From Nocardia amamiensis (GTDB taxonomy: Bacteria; Actinomycetota; Actinomycetes; Mycobacteriales; Mycobacteriaceae), in contig NZ_JADLQX010000036.1 of assembly GCF_015477605.1 (NCBI RefSeq), positions 1 through 64,000 of the forward strand: a DNA stretch of 64,000 nt, written 5' to 3'. The notes under the pieces were generated by a model. It made no database searches and was not told the DNA's origin. It saw only the letters and a list, made by a program, of their open reading frames with translations. This document shows, piece by piece, positions 8,526-16,984 of this stretch (within the stretch, counting starts at the first letter, position 1; every line of letters begins with the position of its first letter). The position numbers and the translations under genes were made by a program.

Positions 8526-9378
8526 AGGTGGTCCGGTTCCGGAAGTACCGGTGCTGTGCGATGGTGATCGCGACCAGCACCGCGAACACGACGAGCGCCA
8601 TGACCGCGGCCCGGCCCGGCCGCGCGGCGTCGAATGCCTCGGAAAACATCCGCATCGCGACCACATCCGTGCGATCGCCGGGTCCACCCTTGGTCAACGC
8701 GTAGACGGTGTCGAAGGTCTGGAAGGCGGTCAGCACGCCGGTGACGAGGACGAAGAACATGGTCGGCCGCAGCAGCGGCAGGACCAGCCAGCGGATCCGG
8801 TGCCAACCGGTGGCCCCGTCCAGGGCGCCCGCGTCCAGGATCTCGCGGGGAATCGCCCGGATCCCGGCCAGGAAGAACAGCGCCACGTACCCGAAGTTCG
8901 CCCATACGCTCACGGCGGCCACCGACGGCAGCGCCAGCGCCGGATCGGACAGCCATTCGATGCGGCGGCCGAGCACAGCGTTCAACGCGCCGCCGGTCGG
9001 CGCGAACATCCACTGCCACACCACACCCACCGCCACCGGCGCACACATCCACGGCAGCGCGTACATCACCCGTAGACCGTGCACACCGCGCCGGGCCAGC
9101 AGTGCCGCTACCGCGAATCCCAGCACGGTCTGCATCGGCACGACGATCGCCGTCAACGCCGAGGTCACCAGCAGGGCGTGGCCGAAGGCCGGATCCCGCA
9201 GCACCGAGCGCCAGTTCCGCAGACCCACGAACTCCATGGGTCCCAGCAGATTCCAGCTGTGCACACTGAGCCAGGCCACCACCAGGATCGGCAACAACAG
9301 GAAGGCCCCGATTCCGATCAGGCTCGGCAGCAGCAGTACATAACTCGTCACGGCACGACGAGCCCCACGCCGTCTCAT
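8515..9378 (-). CDS. ABC transporter permease (MalF type)
   Basis: This is the first gene of the importer operon, about 287 residues, with six hydrophobic segments and the EAA-type loop PREILDAGALDGATGWHRI near residues 190-210. The protein pairs with the MalG-type permease. The start is uncertain: ATG 9378 gives a normal short N-terminus, while an in-frame GTG at 9408 adds 10 residues; neither has a convincing ribosome site. The divergent spacing to the FabG-like gene is small and both genes lie on the minus strand, so no terminator is obvious between them. Confidence 0.83.
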   Translation of the reverse strand: MRRRGARRAVTSYVLLLPSLIGIGAFLLLPILVVAWLSVHSWNLLGPMEFVGLRNWRSVLRDPAFGHALLVTSALTAIVVPMQTVLGFAVAALLARRGVHGLRVMYALPWMCAPVAVGVVWQWMFAPTGGALNAVLGRRIEWLSDPALALPSVAAVSVWANFGYVALFFLAGIRAIPREILDAGALDGATGWHRIRWLVLPLLRPTMFFVLVTGVLTAFQTFDTVYALTKGGPGDRTDVVAMRMFSEAFDAARPGRAAVMALVVFAVLVAITIAQHRYFRNRTTYEF

Positions 9379-9442
9379 GTCCTGCGACGCTACCGTCCCT
9401 TCCGGCACCGCACGGGGACGGGCGTCGAGGGGGACCGCGCGG

Positions 9443-10195
9443 TCAGTCGGTGGGACCGCCCGCTACGTAGATCACCTGTCCGGAAACGAAACCCGCGCCC
9501 TCGCTCACCAGGAACGACGCGGTGTGCGCGATGTCATCGGGACGGCCGACGCGCTGCACCGGGATCTGCGCGGCGGCGGCCTTCTGGAAGTCCTCGAAGG
9601 AGACGCCGACGCGGGCGGCGGTGGCCGCGGTCATGTCCGTGACGATGAATCCGGGCGCGATGGCATTCGCGGTGACGCCGAACTTGCCCAGCTCGAACGC
9701 CAAGGTCTTGGTGAAGCCCTGGAGACCGGCCTTGGCCGCCGAGTAGTTGACTTGGCCGCGGTTGCCGAGCGCCGAAGTGCTCGACATGTTGACGATGCGC
9801 CCCCACTTCTGCTCGACCATGTACTTCTGCACCGCGCGGGTGAGCAGGAAGGCGCCGCGCAAGTGCACGTTCAGCACCGCGTCCCAGTCGTCGACGCTCA
9901 TCTTGAACAGCAAGTTGTCGCGCAGGATACCGGCGTTGTTGACCACGACGGTCGGCGCGCCGAGCTCGTTCTCCAGCTGCTGGACCGCCGCGGCGACCGA
10001 CTCCTCGTTCGACACGTCGGCCCCCACGGCGACGGCCTGCCCGCCTGCCTCGGTGATCGCTCGGACGGTGTCGGCGCAGGCGGCCGAATCCAAATCCAGC
10101 ACGCCGACGCGAAGCCCGTCCGCCGCCAATCGCTTGGCGATCGCCGCGCCGATTCCGCGCGCGGCGCCGGACACTACTGCAACTCGCTCGCCCAT
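9443..10195 (-). CDS. Short-chain dehydrogenase/reductase, FabG-like 3-oxoacyl reductase
   Basis: A classical 250-residue SDR. The nucleotide-binding SGAARGIG motif is at residues 9-16, NNAG is near 86-89, the catalytic Ser is in VNMSST, and the YSAAK active site is near residues 151-155. The later PGFIVTDM segment is typical of FabG-type acyl reductases. A lone FabG-like SDR may act in fatty acid or polyketide synthesis or on other ketones, and nothing next to it decides between these. It lies 65 nt upstream of the sugar importer on the same strand. Confidence 0.85.
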   Translation of the reverse strand: MGERVAVVSGAARGIGAAIAKRLAADGLRVGVLDLDSAACADTVRAITEAGGQAVAVGADVSNEESVAAAVQQLENELGAPTVVVNNAGILRDNLLFKMSVDDWDAVLNVHLRGAFLLTRAVQKYMVEQKWGRIVNMSSTSALGNRGQVNYSAAKAGLQGFTKTLAFELGKFGVTANAIAPGFIVTDMTAATAARVGVSFEDFQKAAAAQIPVQRVGRPDDIAHTASFLVSEGAGFVSGQVIYVAGGPTD

Positions 10196-10352
10196 GAGCG
10201 CATCCCTTCGTCGATCGGATGTCGGATTCAGTCATACCGCACCGGGTGGGCGATGACGGTGATCACCGGGGTGGCGTTCTCCGCCGGGCGAATTCCGGCA
10301 CCCTCGAGCGGAAGGCTTGCTCAGTCGTCGGCTTCGATGTTTCGATCGGCAC

Positions 10353-10829
10353 GTGACCGACCAGACCGAAGTTCCTCGCATTGTCAGCGCCAGCCGTGAA
10401 ATCGCCGCGGGTGCGGCAGAAATCTTCGAGCTCATCGCCGATCCTTCCGAGCAGCCACGCTGGGACGGCAACGACAACCTCTCGGAGGCCGCGCCGGGGC
10501 AGCGGGTGCGGGCGGCAGGAGAGGTGTTCAGCACGACCCTGACCAATGGGGCCGTGCGCGACAACCACGTGGTGGAGTTCGCAGAGGGCCGCCGCATCGC
10601 TTGGCGTCCGTCCGAACCGGGCAAGCAGCCGCCCGGCCATCTGTGGCGCTGGGAACTGAAACCGGTGGACGACGCTCGGACCCTGGTCACCCACACCTAT
10701 GACTGGACTTCGCTGACCGACGAGAAGCGTCAGGTCCGCGCCCGCGCGACCACCTCCGACAAACTGCTGGCATCCGTCGTCCGGCTCGCCGATCTCGCCG
10801 AGAACCGGGCGATTTCGTCGCGGCAGTAA
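10353..10829 (+). CDS. SRPBCC family protein (polyketide cyclase/dehydrase-like)
   Basis: This 158-residue protein has the pattern of the START/SRPBCC fold: IVSASREIAAGAAEIFELIADPSEQPRWDG at the start is split here into a beta strand (IVSASREI), a helix (AAEIFELIAD) and the typical Pro-x-x-x-Trp-Asp. A C-terminal long helix covers the ligand cavity. Members bind hydrophobic ligands, and this one has no obvious catalytic residue. GTG 10353 is chosen since the upstream frame encodes a basic, non-homologous stretch. It is divergent from the FabG-like gene. Confidence 0.75.
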   Translation: MTDQTEVPRIVSASREIAAGAAEIFELIADPSEQPRWDGNDNLSEAAPGQRVRAAGEVFSTTLTNGAVRDNHVVEFAEGRRIAWRPSEPGKQPPGHLWRWELKPVDDARTLVTHTYDWTSLTDEKRQVRARATTSDKLLASVVRLADLAENRAISSRQ

Positions 10830-10974
10830 GCCATGCCGTCGCGGGGTCGTGGGGAGGCCCCGCGCACAGCGGTATGCGCCGCTCAGCACACCGCTGAGCG
10901 GGCTCGATGTCGCCGTCTATCGCGCGACAACCGGAATGTCCGACGCTGCGCTACCTTCCGCCGGATACGCAACG

Positions 10975-11157
10975 TCAGATGCAGAAGCTGAGACCGACCG
11001 ACCCCAACGGGACGGTGAGGCATACCACTACCGGCCCCAACGCGTCGGTGGTCGGTGCGGGTGAGGCCGGAGCGGCCGATGCTGCCGGAGCGAACAGGGC
11101 GCCGACGGACAGTGTGATGGCGGTTGCGGCAATCGCCTGAGCGGCTTTCGTAAACAT
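10975..11157 (-). CDS. Small secreted protein
   Basis: A 60-residue protein with a textbook Sec signal peptide: MFTKAAQAIAATAITLSVGA, then Ala-Ala-Ser-Ala-Ala as the cleavage region near residue 28. The mature part has about 32 residues with two Cys (in VVVCLTV and LSFCI). GAGGA lies 8 nt upstream of the ATG, a good ribosome site. Such tiny exported proteins are common in Nocardia and relatives, and no function is known. Confidence 0.7.
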   Translation of the reverse strand: MFTKAAQAIAATAITLSVGALFAPAASAAPASPAPTTDALGPVVVCLTVPLGSVGLSFCI

Positions 11158-11403
11158 GATGACGTTCCTCGGCTGAGCGATTTTCCCGACCCGAGCCAGT
11201 GGTGACTCTTCTCCGATCATCCGCCGATGCGCTGGCGTAAACAAGGCCGCGTATTGGTGCGAACCCGCTCTTGGCAACTCTCCAGCGATGGGCTTTGTGG
11301 CTGACCGGGGGCGGTATTCACAAAATTCGCTGACGTGGCGAATCCATAGCAGTCATCCGTGCGGGTAAATTAATTAGCCATTTGTAAAATTACCGGCTAC
11401 CGT

Positions 11404-12030
11404 GTGCTGGTGCCCGCTCACCGCACTCCGGATCCCGGCAATCGCGTCCGCGATGCCGAACGCACCAAACGCTGCCTGCTGGAAGCCGCCTTGGAGGAGT
11501 TCGCCGCACGCGGCTACGCGGGCGCTCGGGTGGGCGACATCGCCGAGCGCGCTGGCGTCAACAAACAGCTGATCACCTACTACTTCGGCGGCAAAGAAGG
11601 TCTTTACCAGGCGATGCGGCAGCGGTGGCTGGAGCGGGAGTCCACCATCAGCGACCCCGCGCTGCCGCTGACGGAGGTGGTCACCAACTATCTGCGCGAC
11701 GCGCTGCACGACCCGCGCGGCGTTCGTTTGCTCATGTGGCGGGCACTGTCGGATGCCGACCCATCCATCGACCAGCCGCTGACCGCGGACGACATCGCCG
11801 ACACCAGGCGCCGCCAAGAGCGCGGCGAGATCGCCGCCGATCTCGACCCGGCCGCCCTTCTCCTCGCTTTGCTCGGGATGGTCGTCGTGCCGGTGCTGCT
11901 CTCCGCCCAGGTCCACGAGTTGTTCGGCATGGATGCGCGATCGGCGGAGTTCGAGCGGCATTACGGCGAACAGTTGCGCCGCATTCTCGCCCACCTCGGC
12001 AATTCCCGTTCCGAAGGAGAAACGTCATGA
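11404..12030 (+). CDS. TetR family transcriptional regulator
   Basis: A 208-residue TetR protein. The helix-turn-helix lies at about residues 20-65 and includes VGDIAERAGVNKQLITYYF and GGKEGLYQAM. The C-terminal domain is helical. GTG 11404 starts the frame; a second GTG two codons later is possible. Its stop overlaps the ATG of the NmrA-like gene (ATGA), so the pair forms an operon. The region just upstream (11363-11400) is strikingly AT-rich and holds an imperfect inverted repeat (GGTAAATTAA against AAAATTACC), a likely autoregulatory site. Confidence 0.88.
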   Translation: MLVPAHRTPDPGNRVRDAERTKRCLLEAALEEFAARGYAGARVGDIAERAGVNKQLITYYFGGKEGLYQAMRQRWLERESTISDPALPLTEVVTNYLRDALHDPRGVRLLMWRALSDADPSIDQPLTADDIADTRRRQERGEIAADLDPAALLLALLGMVVVPVLLSAQVHELFGMDARSAEFERHYGEQLRRILAHLGNSRSEGETS

Positions 12031-12830
12031 CCTACCTGGTCACCGGTGTCCGCGGCATTGTCGGTCGCGCGGTCGTCGATCAGCTGCTCGCGGCCGGAAA
12101 GCCGGTCAGGGCGGCCAGTTCGCAACCTGACCGCGCGAGCGCCCCCGACGGTGTCGAACTGGTCGGACTCGACCCGACCGATCCGCGATCGGTCGCCGCC
12201 GCGCTCGACGGGGTGGACAAGGTCTTCTGCTACGCCGCGCACGAAGGCCTGGACACCTTCGTCGACGCCGCGAAGTCGGCCGGTGTCGCACACATCGTGC
12301 TGCTGTCCTCGATCGCGGCGGTCAGTGACCAGAACCCGATCGGCGCAAGGCATCTCGCGGTGGAGAATCCGCTGCGCGAGTCGGGGCTGCCGCTGACCAT
12401 CCTGCGGCCCGGTGCCTTCGCGGCCAACGCCCGCACCTGGTTTCCCAGCATCAAATCCGAGCGCGTGGTCCGGGTGCCTTTCCCGGGTCTGCAGCTGACG
12501 CCGATCCACGAAGCCGACATCGCCGCCGCGGCCATCACCGCACTAGACGTCCCCGGCCACGCGGGCCAGACCTACCCGCTCACCGGACCCGAGTCCGTCT
12601 CGCACCGTGATCAGGTCGACGCCATCGCCGCCGCCCTCGGCGAGCGCGTCGACCTGGTCGAGCTGACCTACGAGGAGGCCGCCGACTTCTACTACCGCCC
12701 GGTGCTGGATCTGTGGGCCGCATCCGGAACCGAACCGAGCCCGGTCGGCCCCACCTCCGAATCGGTGACCGGCGCCCCCGCCCGCACGTTCGCGCAGTGG
12801 GCCGTCGACCACGTGGACGACTACCGCTGA
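12027..12830 (+). CDS. NmrA-like NAD(P)H-binding protein (paralogue 1)
   Basis: This is a 267-residue atypical SDR of the NmrA/NAD(P)H azoreductase group. The Rossmann motif is degenerate: TGVRGIVG (residues 6-13) instead of TGATGNIG. Typical segments are VLLSSIAA, LTILRPGAFAANA and a C-terminal TFAQWAVDHVDDYR. The family lacks the YxxxK catalytic pair and includes quinone reductases and redox sensors. It is translationally coupled to the TetR gene upstream. It is the first of five such genes within 7.5 kb. Confidence 0.85.
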   Translation: MTYLVTGVRGIVGRAVVDQLLAAGKPVRAASSQPDRASAPDGVELVGLDPTDPRSVAAALDGVDKVFCYAAHEGLDTFVDAAKSAGVAHIVLLSSIAAVSDQNPIGARHLAVENPLRESGLPLTILRPGAFAANARTWFPSIKSERVVRVPFPGLQLTPIHEADIAAAAITALDVPGHAGQTYPLTGPESVSHRDQVDAIAAALGERVDLVELTYEEAADFYYRPVLDLWAASGTEPSPVGPTSESVTGAPARTFAQWAVDHVDDYR

Positions 12831-13055
12831 CGGCGCCGCGGCAGGCGAAGGCCGCCGGACTTCGACAGGCTTGTGCAGGTCCGCCCGCGATGGCCGCGGT
12901 CAGGCCGCGCGGGGCGGCTCCGGGTGTACGAGCGCCGCCGCAGCTGCGACGGTCGACGACGGCCGCGGTCGCGCGTGCGGTGCGCATGGGCGGGTATCGC
13001 TCATGCTGGACACTCCATTTCGCCGCTGCATCCGGGACGACCGAAGGAGGGCACC

Positions 13056-13283
13056 ATGTCGGCGCAGCACCGCAGATATCTCATCGTTCTGGAGCCGGGA
13101 GCCATCGGAGGCGGCGCCGCTCCGAAGGCCGTTCGGCGGGATTTCTTCGAGTGGCTGGAAACAACCGATGCCAAGGTCGACCAGGACGGCGGCGCCAATC
13201 GGCTGGTCGTCAACGCTTCGCTGGAAGTAGCCGAACGAATCAGAGACCTCGACTACGTCCTCCGGGTCGAGCCGTACGCGTAG
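13056..13283 (+). CDS. Small hypothetical protein (75 residues)
   Basis: The ATG has a strong GAAGGAGG ribosome site 7 nt upstream, which supports a real gene. The 75-residue product is soluble and reads as beta-alpha-beta-beta-alpha-beta: RRYLIVLEPG, a helix with DFFEWLETT, a strand with ANRLVVNAS, a helix with EVAERIRDL, and a final YVLRVEPY strand. This would suit a ferredoxin-like small fold, as in protease propeptide/inhibitor domains or YCII-type proteins, but I do not recognise the family. It sits between a NmrA-like gene and the convergent F420/PPOX-like gene. Confidence 0.65.
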   Translation: MSAQHRRYLIVLEPGAIGGGAAPKAVRRDFFEWLETTDAKVDQDGGANRLVVNASLEVAERIRDLDYVLRVEPYA

Positions 13284-13333
13284 CGAACCCGACGGCCGGC
13301 TGCCGCGGGTTCTCATACCTCCCCATCGAAGAA

Positions 13334-14110
13334 TCAGTCCTCGTGCACGGTGACGACCACCGCTATGTCGCCGTAGGGCGCCGCACCCAGGGCCAACCTG
13401 TGCGCCAGGCGTGCCAGGCCGACTCGCTTCGCGTATTTCGTGCGGATGCCTGCCTGCACCTTGTCGAACAGTGGGCCGGTACGCACCGATTCGGCGGTGC
13501 CGTAATGCTGCCGTGATCCCAGGGCGGGGCTGCCTCGCCAGTCGCCGGCCTGCACGATGACTCGCCAGTCGTGAGCCAGGTGTTGCGCTTCGGCCGACTG
13601 TGATGAGACCGGGAATGCCAGCCGCCCGTAGCCGGCCGATACCACCAAATGCTTGACGGTTCCCGAGCGCTGAGGGGCGGTCGGGTAAGTCACCAGCACG
13701 GTATGCGCATCCCACCACAGTATTCCGGGGTCCCACTCGCGCGGTCGCTCCGGCACCGCGTGTGCGCGGCGCGCGGCTCGAGCCGCGATATCACCGCTGA
13801 CGACATGGCCCGGAACTCCGCTGCCGACTAAGGAACTGCTGTTCGCCTGGTATGTCAATGCAGGAACCTCCGGGACAGGGGTGCTCCGTGGACGCATTCC
13901 GTTCGCCGCCATCACTGGGAGCATCGCGGCGCCGTTCTCCGGCTCCGGCGCGGATGTTGGAACGCGCCGCTTCTCTACACCTTGATCCAGAAAATCTAGA
14001 AATCCATAGATTTCGTATACCACTCGGGGAGATGGAAGCAAGGACCAGCGCTCGCCGGGGAGTGTCGCGGCAGTGACTCGGATATTACGAAACTCATATT
14101 GACCTGACAC
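13334..14110 (-). CDS. PPOX/F420-dependent oxidoreductase-like protein, N-terminus doubtful
   Basis: The C-terminal 125 residues look like a flavin/F420 split-barrel protein. A strand with HTVLVTYPTA is followed by SAGYGRLAFPV, then WRVIVQAGDWRGSPALG as the family's APCDxRG-type loop, then DKVQAGIRTKYAKRV. The first 130 residues do not resemble the family and may be non-coding. In-frame internal starts exist: ATG 13912, ATG 13896 and GTG 13756, the last just before the domain, but none has a good ribosome site. The cofactor (FMN, haem or F420) cannot be decided. The gene is divergent from the paralogue-2 NmrA gene across a palindrome. It may be a decayed copy with a shortened N-terminus. Confidence 0.5.
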   Translation of the reverse strand: MSGQYEFRNIRVTAATLPGERWSLLPSPRVVYEIYGFLDFLDQGVEKRRVPTSAPEPENGAAMLPVMAANGMRPRSTPVPEVPALTYQANSSSLVGSGVPGHVVSGDIAARAARRAHAVPERPREWDPGILWWDAHTVLVTYPTAPQRSGTVKHLVVSAGYGRLAFPVSSQSAEAQHLAHDWRVIVQAGDWRGSPALGSRQHYGTAESVRTGPLFDKVQAGIRTKYAKRVGLARLAHRLALGAAPYGDIAVVVTVHED

Positions 14111-14128
14111 TGAGCAGATGTACTATCT

Positions 14129-14147
14129 ATCTCATACAATATGAGAT
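14129..14147. promoter_or_regulatory. Perfect palindrome upstream of NmrA-like paralogue 2
   Basis: ATCTCATA-CAA-TATGAGAT is a perfect 8+8 inverted repeat that ends 16 nt before the ATG at 14163. A single half-site (CTCATATTGA) recurs at 14093-14102. The position over the likely transcription start suggests a repressor site. The regulator is unknown; the MarR genes nearby have different palindromes of their own. Confidence 0.65.
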
Positions 14148-14162
14148 TGATAGGAGTTGGCC

Positions 14163-14996
14163 ATGTACTTGATCACCGGCGCGACCGGCAATATCGGCCG
14201 CCCGCTCGTCAGCACTTTGCTTTCCGCCGGAACGAGAGTCCGCGCGGTCTCCCGGCAGCCCGTCGCCGACTTTTCCGAAGGAGTTGAGGTCGTGCCCTTC
14301 GACGAGGTGAGCGGCGCCTTTCGGGGAGTCGAAAGCCTCTTCGTCCACCCGCGGGCAAGCAAAGATCAGGTCGGCGAACTGCTGGAGCTCGCAGCCGCAT
14401 TCGGTGTCGGGCGGGTGGTCGTCATGTCGGCCTGCAACGCCGACGACGAACCCGCTCATCAGCCGTCGCGGTACAACGGTGACCGCAACACGGAGGTGGA
14501 GCAAGCCGTCGTCGCCAGCGGACTGCCGTGGGTGAGCGTGCGACCGAGTTCCTTCGCCTTGAACACCGTGGCGATGTGGCGCAAGCAGGTGGCCGGTGGG
14601 GACACCGTGTTCGGCCCGTACGCGTCCTTCGCCGAGGCGGTCATCCACGAACAGGATGTCGCGGACGTCATCGCACGCGCCATGTCCGACGACGGCCTGC
14701 TCGGCCGCCGCATAACGATCACCGGTCCCGAGGCGCTGAGCTCGGCGCGGATGGTCGCCGTCATCGGTGAGGTGATCGGCAGACCGCTTCGCTACCAGCA
14801 GGTTCCGGCGGAAACAGCCGCGCGCGCAATGATCGAGCACGGTCTCGGCGAGCGGTTCGTGCTCGCGCTCATGGACCGCTACGCCCGCGAACTCGACCGA
14901 ACGCCGACGGTCACCGACGAGGTCGACGCGATTCTCGGACGCCCGGCGCGCTCATACGCGACCTGGGTCGCTGATCACCAGGAGGAGTGGTCGTGA
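14163..14996 (+). CDS. NmrA-like NAD(P)-binding protein (paralogue 2)
   Basis: A 277-residue NmrA-type atypical SDR. The Rossmann motif TGATGNIG is at residues 5-12, with RVVVMSACN, a Val-Ser-Val-Arg-Pro-Ser-Ser-Phe segment and a C-terminal SYATWVADHQEEW resembling the ends of paralogues 1 and 5. AGGAG is 6 nt before the ATG. A perfect palindrome sits immediately upstream. The role may be an NAD(P)H-dependent quinone reductase or a redox-responsive protein. It is followed by paralogue 3 after a 68-nt gap and probably co-transcribed. Confidence 0.85.
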   Translation: MYLITGATGNIGRPLVSTLLSAGTRVRAVSRQPVADFSEGVEVVPFDEVSGAFRGVESLFVHPRASKDQVGELLELAAAFGVGRVVVMSACNADDEPAHQPSRYNGDRNTEVEQAVVASGLPWVSVRPSSFALNTVAMWRKQVAGGDTVFGPYASFAEAVIHEQDVADVIARAMSDDGLLGRRITITGPEALSSARMVAVIGEVIGRPLRYQQVPAETAARAMIEHGLGERFVLALMDRYARELDRTPTVTDEVDAILGRPARSYATWVADHQEEWS

Positions 14997-15064
14997 CCAT
15001 ACCTCCGCACTCACACGTTCGAGCGTCGCTTCCCGGCGCACCGCACAAATCAGAAGGAATATCC

Positions 15065-15760
15065 ATGCGTCTCATCGTTTTCGGAGCAAACGGTCCCACC
15101 GGGCGGCTGTTGACCGCCCAGGCCCTCGCGGCCGGGCATGACGTCGTCGCCGTCACTCGCAATCCTCGGAATTTCCCACTCGAGCACGACCGGCTCACGA
15201 CGTTCGAGGGCGACGTCCACGTCCAGGAGACGGTCGAGACCGCGATCGCGGGCAGCGACGTGGTGTTGTCGGCACTCGGTGTGCCCTATAGCAAGCAACC
15301 GATCACGACGTATTCGGCCGGTGTCGCCAATATCGTCGCCGCCATGCGCAGGCACGGGGTACGCCGCATCGCGGTGGTCTCGTCCAGCGCCGTGGATCCG
15401 AAACCGTACGCGGACGCGGGCTTCCTGTTCAATCGTGTCCTGCAGCCGTACCTCACGCGGGTCGTGGGCAAGACCCTCTACGACGATATGCGTGCGATGG
15501 AATCCCTGCTCACCGCGACCGAACTCGACTGGACGGTCGTGCGCCCCAGCGGCCTGTACACCTCCTCGCTCGTCACCGACTACACAGTCGTGGAAGGCCA
15601 CGCCGAGGGCCGGTTCACCTCCCGGGCGGACCTTGCCGCCTGCCTGCTCCGGCTCGCCGGCGACGACCGATACATACAGAAGATCGTCAGCGTCGTCACC
15701 ATGTCGGGCAATCCCGGCCTGCTGCGACTGATCCGTACCGAGGCGCTCGGTAAGCACTGA
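15065..15760 (+). CDS. NAD(P)H-binding SDR-like protein (paralogue 3)
   Basis: This 231-residue protein belongs to the NAD(P)-binding-10 type of atypical SDR, as in flavin reductase/BLVRB-like proteins. GANGPTGR (residues 8-15) is the nucleotide loop. DVVLSALGV and RIAVVSSSAV follow, then DWTVVRPSGL. ATG 15065 has GAAGGA 8 nt upstream; the frame is open further upstream but lacks a site. It is shorter than paralogues 1, 2 and 5 and lacks their C-terminal cap. It follows paralogue 2 on the same strand. Confidence 0.82.
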   Translation: MRLIVFGANGPTGRLLTAQALAAGHDVVAVTRNPRNFPLEHDRLTTFEGDVHVQETVETAIAGSDVVLSALGVPYSKQPITTYSAGVANIVAAMRRHGVRRIAVVSSSAVDPKPYADAGFLFNRVLQPYLTRVVGKTLYDDMRAMESLLTATELDWTVVRPSGLYTSSLVTDYTVVEGHAEGRFTSRADLAACLLRLAGDDRYIQKIVSVVTMSGNPGLLRLIRTEALGKH

Positions 15761-15792
15761 GCGCTCGAGCGATATCCGGTTCCACTTAGTGG

Positions 15793-15827
15793 TTGCGTAT
15801 AATACGGAAACCATACGAAGAGTCGTA
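15793..15827 (+). promoter_or_regulatory. Promoter with two palindromes upstream of the MarR gene
   Basis: CGTAT-A-ATACG (15796-15806) encloses a perfect -10 hexamer TATAAT (15798-15803). A second inverted repeat, TACGA-AGAG-TCGTA, lies at 15814-15827, 12 nt before the ATG. Both suit autoregulation by the MarR protein. TTGCGTAT at 15793-15800 is also identical to a half-site of the TetR operator at 21792-21810. Confidence 0.65.
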
Positions 15828-15839
15828 AAGGTGACTTGA

Positions 15840-16325
15840 ATGAGTTCCGTAGTGGATCCGGCCGCGGCTCGGCGACACCGGCGGCTGGTGACGTCGGTCA
15901 AAGAGGCGCTACGCGATCTGAATACGCAGCTGGCACTGCTGAACCGTCGGTTCGGCAACAAGGTGGAACTGAAAGACGTCGACTGGACCTGCCTGGATCT
16001 GGTCAACCGGCACGGGCCGCTGACCCCGACGGCGTTGGCGGCGCGGGCCGGTCTGCACCCGGCGACGTTGACCGGCATTCTCGACCGACTGCAGCGTGGC
16101 GGGTGGGTGGTGCGGGAGCGCGATCTCGAGGGCGCCGATCGGCGCGCGGTCACCGTGCGAGCGCTCCACGACCGAAACTCGGAGCTCTACCGCGTATTCG
16201 CTGGAATGAACGGCCGGATGGACGCCATCTGCGACGGCTACACCGATGCCGAACTCGAACTCATCGCGGAATTCCTCCGGCGTACCGCGACCGCCGGCCA
16301 CGAGTCCGCCGACGAGCTTGCCTGA
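15840..16325 (+). CDS. MarR family transcriptional regulator
   Basis: A 161-residue winged-helix regulator. The DNA-binding part is about residues 45-115: LTPTALAARAGLHPATLTGIL forms the helix-turn-helix and GGWVVRERDLEGADRRAV the wing. The D-x-D-R-R-A-V wing signature is diagnostic for MarR. An AAGGTGA ribosome site precedes the ATG. The promoter lies inside palindromes, so self-repression is likely. It lies 79 nt after paralogue 3 and converges with a second MarR gene. Confidence 0.9.
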   Translation: MSSVVDPAAARRHRRLVTSVKEALRDLNTQLALLNRRFGNKVELKDVDWTCLDLVNRHGPLTPTALAARAGLHPATLTGILDRLQRGGWVVRERDLEGADRRAVTVRALHDRNSELYRVFAGMNGRMDAICDGYTDAELELIAEFLRRTATAGHESADELA

Positions 16326-16329
16326 CCGC

Positions 16330-16351
16330 AAACCCTCGAATTCGAGCGTTT
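16330..16351. terminator. Possible bidirectional hairpin between two MarR genes
   Basis: AAAC-C-CTCGAATTCGAG-C-GTTT forms a near-perfect stem with a 4-nt loop and one C-C mismatch. It lies 5 nt after one stop and 43 nt from the other. Weak, but it is well placed to end both convergent transcripts. Confidence 0.35.
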
Positions 16352-16393
16352 CAGGTAATCCAGCCGCACTGGTGGGGCGGCAGCCCGCTCGGC

Positions 16394-16849
16394 CTATGCC
16401 TGAACCGGGCAATACTCACCCGCCGCAGGGTCGATCAGCGCGCCGATGAGAGGCGCCAGTCGCTGCAGGTCTTCCAGGTGTGTGGCGCTGAGCCGGGCGA
16501 GGATTTCCTTGCCCGCCTCGGTCAGGGTGAGACGGACGACCCGACGGTCCTTGCCCTGGCCCCGGTTGCGGGCGACGAGGCCGAGTTGCTCGGTGCGATC
16601 GATCAGTTGCACCACGCTGTGGTGCCGGGTGTCCAGATATCCAGCGACTTCTCCCACGCTGGGCCCGTCCGGACCGGGATGCCCGCCGATCGCCAGCAGC
16701 AGTTGGTGCTGAGTGTCGGTGAGTCCCACTACGGCTGCCCGCCGCTCACTCCCGCGCAAGAACTGGCGAAGGCCGGCTCGGAACGTCAGCAGCCTCGAAT
16801 ACTCCTGGTTGGTGAGATCTTCCGGCGATGACGTGGACCCCTGTGTCAT
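16394..16849 (-). CDS. MarR family transcriptional regulator
   Basis: A 151-residue MarR protein. The helix-turn-helix region includes VGEVAGYLDTRHHSVVQLID and the wing carries GLVARNRGQGKDRRVVRL, with the D-R-R-V-V signature. Its start lies 4 nt from a double overlapping palindrome, and the SPW-repeat protein gene starts 136 bp away on the opposite strand. Divergent control of that gene plus autoregulation is a reasonable reading. Confidence 0.9.
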   Translation of the reverse strand: MTQGSTSSPEDLTNQEYSRLLTFRAGLRQFLRGSERRAAVVGLTDTQHQLLLAIGGHPGPDGPSVGEVAGYLDTRHHSVVQLIDRTEQLGLVARNRGQGKDRRVVRLTLTEAGKEILARLSATHLEDLQRLAPLIGALIDPAAGEYCPVQA

Positions 16850-16852
16850 ACA

Positions 16853-16875
16853 GTGATAATATCACAGAGTGATAT
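16853..16875. promoter_or_regulatory. Overlapping double palindrome between MarR and SPW genes
   Basis: GTGATA-A-TATCAC (16853-16865) overlaps ATATCAC-AGA-GTGATAT (16859-16875). The TATCAC half-site is shared, so two dimers could bind opposite faces or compete. It lies just 4 nt upstream of the MarR start codon, an autorepression position. Confidence 0.7.
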
Positions 16876-16984
16876 ATATTCGAGGTGGCGATAGAGATCG
16901 GAGTCGCGTTCCACCGTGACCGATCGCAGGCCGCCCCGGCTCGAAAGTCTCGATTCGCACACTTAGTCCGAAGGGTGGAAAACC

